From CAZKBP01 sp964551015 (GTDB lineage: Bacteria > Bacteroidota > Bacteroidia > Cytophagales > Microscillaceae): DNA of 28,907 nucleotides. Made by a program: the position numbers and the translations under genes. Below the pieces are notes generated by a model. It was not told where the DNA came from. It did no database searches and worked only from the letters and a program-made list of their open reading frames with translations. Shown piece by piece: positions 24,895 through 28,907 of this stretch. The stretch spans positions 1 through 28,907 of the forward strand of contig CAZKBP010000052.1 in the NCBI GenBank assembly GCA_964551015.1, read 5' to 3'. The number at the start of each line of letters is the position of its first letter. The stretch's first letter is position 1.

Positions 24895-25806
24895 ATGAAA
24901 ACCCTGCTTGCTTATCTCCGACTGATGCGCCCAGCCAATATTGTCACGGCGGTGGCCGATATTATGCTAGGTTTTGCTGTTTCGGGCTGGCTAATTTGGC
25001 AACCTGAACAGGCTTGGTGGGCTTATAAATGGATGAATGCAGAAGCACTGGGTTGGTTGGTGCTATCTACCGTAGGGCTTTACGGAGGAGGCGTGGTGCT
25101 AAATGATGTACTCGATTACAAATTAGATCAAGTAGAGCGTCCCGAACGCCCCCTGCCGAGTGGGGCTGCTTCCCTGAGCGGAGCCATTACCTTGGGAAGC
25201 CTGCTCTTGTTAGGAGGGATTATAGCTGCCAATCAGGTCAATATTTGGAGCGCAATGATTGCTTTTGCGATCTCGGTTTTAGTAATCATTTACGATAGCA
25301 CGGCCAAACATCACGTATTCTTTGGTCCTCTAACGATGGGGTCGTGCCGAGGTGCTAATTTGCTCCTGGGGATTAGTGCGTCCCCTGAGATGCTGAATGA
25401 ATGGTGGGGAATGGCGTTGATTCCATTGATATACATCGCGGCTATTACTTTGATTAGTCAGGGAGAAGTACACGGTGGCAATATCACGGCACTGCGTTTG
25501 GCAGTCTTGATGTACGGATTAGTCGTATCTGCTATTTTGTATTTGTCTTTTCTAAATCCGTACAGTTTTTGGATGATTTTGCCCTTTTTGGGACTTTTGA
25601 GCTACTTGATTTTCCCTCCACTACTGGCCGCTATGCAAGATTTACAAGCCCCCAAGGTATTCAAGGCTGTCAAGGCAGGGGTGCTGGCTTTGATTGTCTT
25701 GGATGCTTCTCTTTCTGTCAGTTTCGCGGGTTGGCCCTATGGGATTTTAGTACTATTATTGTTACCGCTATCCCTAGGATTGGCGAAACTTTTCGCTGTG
25801 ACATAA
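24895..25806 (+). CDS. eboC: EboC, UbiA-superfamily prenyltransferase
   Basis: A 303-residue membrane protein with about eight helices. The two aspartate-rich motifs of UbiA enzymes are present: NDVLDYKLDQVERPERPLPSG (about 75-95) and the shorter YDSTAKHHVFFGPLTMG region (about 139-155). The enzyme should transfer a prenyl group onto an aromatic or polar acceptor in the membrane; in the ebo cluster neither donor nor acceptor is known. The ATG is immediate and no better start exists. It is 138 nt from eboB with an inverted repeat between. Confidence 0.9.
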   Translation: MKTLLAYLRLMRPANIVTAVADIMLGFAVSGWLIWQPEQAWWAYKWMNAEALGWLVLSTVGLYGGGVVLNDVLDYKLDQVERPERPLPSGAASLSGAITLGSLLLLGGIIAANQVNIWSAMIAFAISVLVIIYDSTAKHHVFFGPLTMGSCRGANLLLGISASPEMLNEWWGMALIPLIYIAAITLISQGEVHGGNITALRLAVLMYGLVVSAILYLSFLNPYSFWMILPFLGLLSYLIFPPLLAAMQDLQAPKVFKAVKAGVLALIVLDASLSVSFAGWPYGILVLLLLPLSLGLAKLFAVT

Positions 25807-25866
25807 AGTTTTTTATAAAAATGCTCCTAAAACTTACTCTTCAGCTATCCGTCTTACTCATCATAC

Positions 25867-25892
25867 TTGTTTAATTCTGCATCCTAAATTTG
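25867..25892 (+). promoter_or_regulatory. possible internal promoter before eboD
   Basis: TTG (25867-25869), 15 nt, then TAAATTTG (25885-25892). The spacing is short compared with the usual 17-23 nt. Transcription would start next to the ATG at 25902 and allow eboD-eboE to be expressed apart from eboA-eboC. Confidence 0.3.
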
Positions 25893-25901
25893 TATATATC
25901 C

Positions 25902-27080
25902 ATGAGATCAATCAGTCAAGATTTTGTAGTACCCTTCTCTTACCAAACTTACTTCACAGAGGGTTTATTCAAGCCTAATAATCTTCTTTTCCGCAAAGCA
26001 TTTGAAGACGATGGGCATCGCAAAAGCCGCAAAATGCTTTTCATCATTGATGAAGGCGTCACTGCTCATCATCCCGAACTCCAAAAAGAGATTTTGGAGT
26101 ATATGCACCTGCACAAAGATGCTTTTGAACTCAAAACCTCCCCCATCATTGTACCCGGAGGAGAGCAGGCCAAGAATGATCCTGAGCTGGTCAATTATAT
26201 TCTCAAAGAAATTGACGAATTTGGTATCTGTCGGCATTCTTACGTGGTGGCTATCGGGGGCGGAGCCGTGCTGGATATGGTCGGTTATGCCGCAGCGGTC
26301 GCCCACCGAGGTGTTAGGCTGGTACGAATACCGACCACGGTATTATCGCAAAATGATTCGGGAGTAGGGGTCAAAAATGGGGTGAATGCTTTCAATAAGA
26401 AAAATTTCTTAGGCACTTTCAAGCCTCCTTTCGCGGTGATTAACGATAGCGATTTCTTAAAAACTCTAGAAATGAGAGATTGGCGAGGTGGAATTTCCGA
26501 AGCCATCAAAGTAGCACTCATCAAGGATAAAGTATTTTTTGAAGAAATAGAGCAAAATCATCAAGAACTCTCAGAACGCGACCAGACCGCAATGGACTCG
26601 CTTATTTTCCGATGTGCCGAGTTGCACGTAGATCATATTTCAGGTGGCGATCCCTTCGAGATGGGTTCTTCTCGTCCTCTGGATTTTGGGCACTGGGCCG
26701 CACATAAATTAGAACAATTAACCCAATATCAACTCCGACACGGGGAAGCCGTTGCCATCGGGATTGCCTTGGATGTTACTTATTCTTATCTCAAAGAAAT
26801 GATTAGCCGCGAAGATTGGGAGCGAATTATTCAATTATTTGAAAATCTGGGCTTCGATCTTTATCACCCTGAGCTTTCGGCACAACCCATAGATCATCCT
26901 CGTTCTATCCTGAGAGGGCTGAGCGAATTCAGAGAGCACCTAGGCGGCGAATTGACCATTATGCTCCTCGATGAGATTGGCCATGGAGTGGAAGTACACG
27001 AGATGGATCACGAGTTGGTTCAACAAGCAGTCTTGATGTTAAAAGAAAGACAAAGTGAAAGAGTCGTTACGCTGGGCTGA
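25902..27080 (+). CDS. eboD: EboD, 3-dehydroquinate synthase-like cyclase
   Basis: The ATG at 25902 (392 residues) is chosen over a TTG at 25890. The dehydroquinate synthase fold is clear: GGEQAKND, the nucleotide loop VAIGGGAVLDMVGYAA, RIPTTVLSQNDSGVGVKNGVN, and the metal ligands in GGISEAIKVALIKD (Glu), LDFGHWAAHKLE (His) and LRHGEAVAIG (His). It belongs to the EboD branch rather than AroB, as shown by context and the RSISQDFVVPFSYQTYFTEG start. It would cyclise a sugar-phosphate-like substrate, but the substrate is not known. It lies 95 nt after eboC and 44 nt before eboE. Confidence 0.9.
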   Translation: MRSISQDFVVPFSYQTYFTEGLFKPNNLLFRKAFEDDGHRKSRKMLFIIDEGVTAHHPELQKEILEYMHLHKDAFELKTSPIIVPGGEQAKNDPELVNYILKEIDEFGICRHSYVVAIGGGAVLDMVGYAAAVAHRGVRLVRIPTTVLSQNDSGVGVKNGVNAFNKKNFLGTFKPPFAVINDSDFLKTLEMRDWRGGISEAIKVALIKDKVFFEEIEQNHQELSERDQTAMDSLIFRCAELHVDHISGGDPFEMGSSRPLDFGHWAAHKLEQLTQYQLRHGEAVAIGIALDVTYSYLKEMISREDWERIIQLFENLGFDLYHPELSAQPIDHPRSILRGLSEFREHLGGELTIMLLDEIGHGVEVHEMDHELVQQAVLMLKERQSERVVTLG

Positions 27081-27124
27081 TTTGAGCGCAACTTGATCAC
27101 GTTTCTTTTTATTTTTTTAAATGT

Positions 27125-28336
27125 ATGCAAATTAATTCTAAGTGGCATTTAACCTACTGTACCAATATTCATCCCGGAGAAAGTTGGGAAGAGGTCAAGG
27201 CAGGATTACATACCTACCTACCTGAGATTAAGGCATGCGTATCACCCGAAAATGCTTTGGGTATCGGCCTTAGATTGTCTGCTTTGGCAGTAGAAGAGCT
27301 TCAAAATCCAGATGCCTTATCTGCCTTTAAGAAGTGGCTGAGGGAGCATGATTTGTACGTGTTTACCATGAATGGCTTTCCCTATGGAGGTTTTCATCGT
27401 CAAGTCGTAAAAGACGCGGTTCACGAGCCAGACTGGACAAGCCCAAAACGGCTCGCCTACACCCAACTTCTTTTTGACACCCTGGCCGAATTGCTTCCCG
27501 AAGGAATAGAAGGAGGCATTTCTACCTCTCCTCTCTCCTACAAACCCTGGCATCGTGGTTTAAAAAATAGAACTGAGTATGCCTTTGAACAGGCTACCAA
27601 GCATTTACTGGTGATGCTGGATTATCTCATTGAACAAGAGGAAAAAACGGGTAAGTTTATGCACTTAGACATCGAACCCGAACCAGATGGCTTACTAGAA
27701 AATACCCGAGAAGTTTTAGATTATTTTCAGGACTGGCTGCTACCCAAAGGGATTGAATATCTGCATCGCTCCAAGGCCTTGACTGCTCACGAAGCAGAAA
27801 GACTTATTAAGCGGCATATTCAGATCTGCTACGATGTATGCCATTTTGCCGTAGCCTTTGAAGACCACCGAGAGGCATTGAGCCGTTTTCAGGAAGCAGG
27901 GATTCAGATTGGAAAATTTCAAATTAGCTCCGCCCTCAAAGCAGATTTTAGGGAACAAGATGATCTTGATTTGTTGAATGCGCTGGCACCGTTCAACGAG
28001 TCTACTTACCTGCACCAGGTAATGGAACTGAAACAAACCCACCAGTTCGTGCAATATCCAGATCTACCTCTGGCGCTTGACCTCTATGAGCCTGAAAGGA
28101 TCGAGGAATGGCGAGTTCACTTTCATGTTCCGATTTTTATGGAAGAGTACGGGGTACTGGCTTCTACTCAGAGCGACATTCTGGAAGTATTCCAGTTATT
28201 GAAAGAATACAGCTATTCTTCCCATTTGGAAGTGGAAACCTACACTTGGGATGTACTCCCCAAAGATTTACAAGTAGATTTGACCAGTTCTATCGAGAGG
28301 GAATTGAAATGGGTCAAAACACATTTGCTTGAATAA
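27125..28336 (+). CDS. eboE: EboE, metabolite traffic protein (TIM-barrel)
   Basis: A 403-residue protein starting with the family-specific WHLTYCTNIHPGESW (7-21). It has the layout of xylose-isomerase-like TIM barrels: a HLDIEPEPDGLLENT acid cluster (about 178-193), ICYDVCHFAVAFED (about 236-249) and KFQISSALKADF. Candidate metal ligands are E182, E184, D239 and H242. Annotated as metabolite traffic protein EboE in databases; the name comes from the scytonemin monomer transport defect of cyanobacterial mutants. It is the fifth ebo gene, 44 nt after eboD. The sixth gene sometimes found in the cluster (an alkaline phosphatase/nucleotide pyrophosphatase) does not come next. Confidence 0.88.
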   Translation: MQINSKWHLTYCTNIHPGESWEEVKAGLHTYLPEIKACVSPENALGIGLRLSALAVEELQNPDALSAFKKWLREHDLYVFTMNGFPYGGFHRQVVKDAVHEPDWTSPKRLAYTQLLFDTLAELLPEGIEGGISTSPLSYKPWHRGLKNRTEYAFEQATKHLLVMLDYLIEQEEKTGKFMHLDIEPEPDGLLENTREVLDYFQDWLLPKGIEYLHRSKALTAHEAERLIKRHIQICYDVCHFAVAFEDHREALSRFQEAGIQIGKFQISSALKADFREQDDLDLLNALAPFNESTYLHQVMELKQTHQFVQYPDLPLALDLYEPERIEEWRVHFHVPIFMEEYGVLASTQSDILEVFQLLKEYSYSSHLEVETYTWDVLPKDLQVDLTSSIERELKWVKTHLLE

Positions 28337-28481
28337 AATCCTTGGCTAAAAACTAACTACTAATGACTCTCTAAACTTCACACAAACTTCATATTTCACC
28401 TACCTATTTTTCTATAAATTCGCCTGCGCCTTAAGTCTTTCCGAGACCTAGAAGGTTTGTATTATATTAAGAAAATATCCC

Positions 28482-28907
28482 ATGGAACAAGCATTTATAG
28501 AAGAAGTACGCGCTTTTTACGAAGAAGCCCTAAGAGCATACTGGACAAGAAAATACGAGGCTTACCAACGCGATGAAGAAATTGAGGAGCGTTTTCTGCA
28601 AGCGCAAGAGATTGAATTTACCACCAAAGGGCCACTTAAAAATTCGCTGGAAGAAGCTTATCTCTATTATTTTCAAGATGTGCAACAAGCAGATTTTGGC
28701 AACGTGTATCTGCTCCGACAAGAAGTGTCTGATCGGGTTACCTACGCTGTACATGTGACGACCGATGGAGATGATGGCTGGTTAGAAGTCTACGGTGGTT
28801 TAGGACAACTACTTGGAGCCGCCCGACGCTACATCGAGTTATTAGCTTGGGATCACGTGTATTGCGTGCGCTGTACCGTACAAACCGGAGGGTTCCCCAA
28901 GGCGCTG
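28482..28907 (+). CDS. unknown protein, partial (runs off window end)
   Basis: The ATG at 28482 opens a frame of 142 codons with no stop before the window edge. The N-terminal third is strongly charged and helical (MEQAFIEEVRAFYEEALR...). The second part has a DDGWLEVYGGLGQLLGAARRYIE segment (about 90-112) and a short CVRCTVQTGG end. I do not recognise the family and see no signal peptide, membrane helix or catalytic motif. It is 145 nt downstream of eboE with the same orientation and no terminator between, so it may be cotranscribed with the ebo genes. Confidence 0.8.
   Translation, partial: MEQAFIEEVRAFYEEALRAYWTRKYEAYQRDEEIEERFLQAQEIEFTTKGPLKNSLEEAYLYYFQDVQQADFGNVYLLRQEVSDRVTYAVHVTTDGDDGWLEVYGGLGQLLGAARRYIELLAWDHVYCVRCTVQTGGFPKAL

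Noticed and set aside
1..28907. CRISPR array or rRNA operon
   Set aside because: No regularly spaced short repeats and no conserved rRNA segments were seen on either strand.

Overview
The window looks like a chromosomal segment of a member of the Bacteroidota, most likely a gliding Cytophagales-type bacterium. Supporting this are gliding ABC transporter genes (gldA, gldF), a Bat-type von Willebrand/TPR gene pair, WG-repeat kinases, few clear Shine-Dalgarno sites, and several copies of the phylum's TAnnTTTG -7 promoter element. The lineage is inferred from gene content; no 16S or marker gene is present.

Layout. 1-163: two minus-strand tRNA genes (Ser-GCT, and Pro-TGG cut by the window edge). 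357-3368: a VWA/TPR pair (BatB/BatC-like) and an acetyl-CoA acetyltransferase. 3990-6624: a small unassigned protein and an MscS-type mechanosensitive channel with a large periplasmic domain. 6633-11978: a cassette bounded by two perfect 56-bp direct repeats. The right repeat is the 3' end of the tryptophan 2,3-dioxygenase gene and the left one is an orphan copy of it. The cassette holds an eCIS-type DUF4157 (HELTH) protein, an unknown protein just downstream with a DUF6714-like C-terminus, an eCIS-type AAA+ ATPase, and another unknown protein. No structural eCIS gene and no integrase is present. 11928-16424: tryptophan 2,3-dioxygenase, a TPR membrane protein, a glutaryl-CoA dehydrogenase-type enzyme and an exported dienelactone hydrolase. 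16482-20307: two tandem paralogous membrane proteins, each a kinase-like domain, one TM helix and WG repeats. 20569-22643: a TMEM220-like protein, then gldA and gldF. 22747-28336: the ebo cluster eboA-eboE, followed by an unknown gene that runs off the end.

How the genes work together. Three units stand out. (1) The repeat-bounded eCIS accessory cassette may be a mobile cargo or toxin module that depends on a contractile injection apparatus encoded elsewhere. (2) The tandem kinase-WG paralogs look like a local duplication of a membrane signalling protein. (3) The ebo cluster encodes a prenyltransferase, a dehydroquinate-synthase-like cyclase, a TatD-like hydrolase, EboA and EboE. It is a conserved set thought to make or move an unidentified precursor metabolite. 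gldA/gldF lack an adjacent gldG, and the Bat pair lacks the other usual Bat genes.
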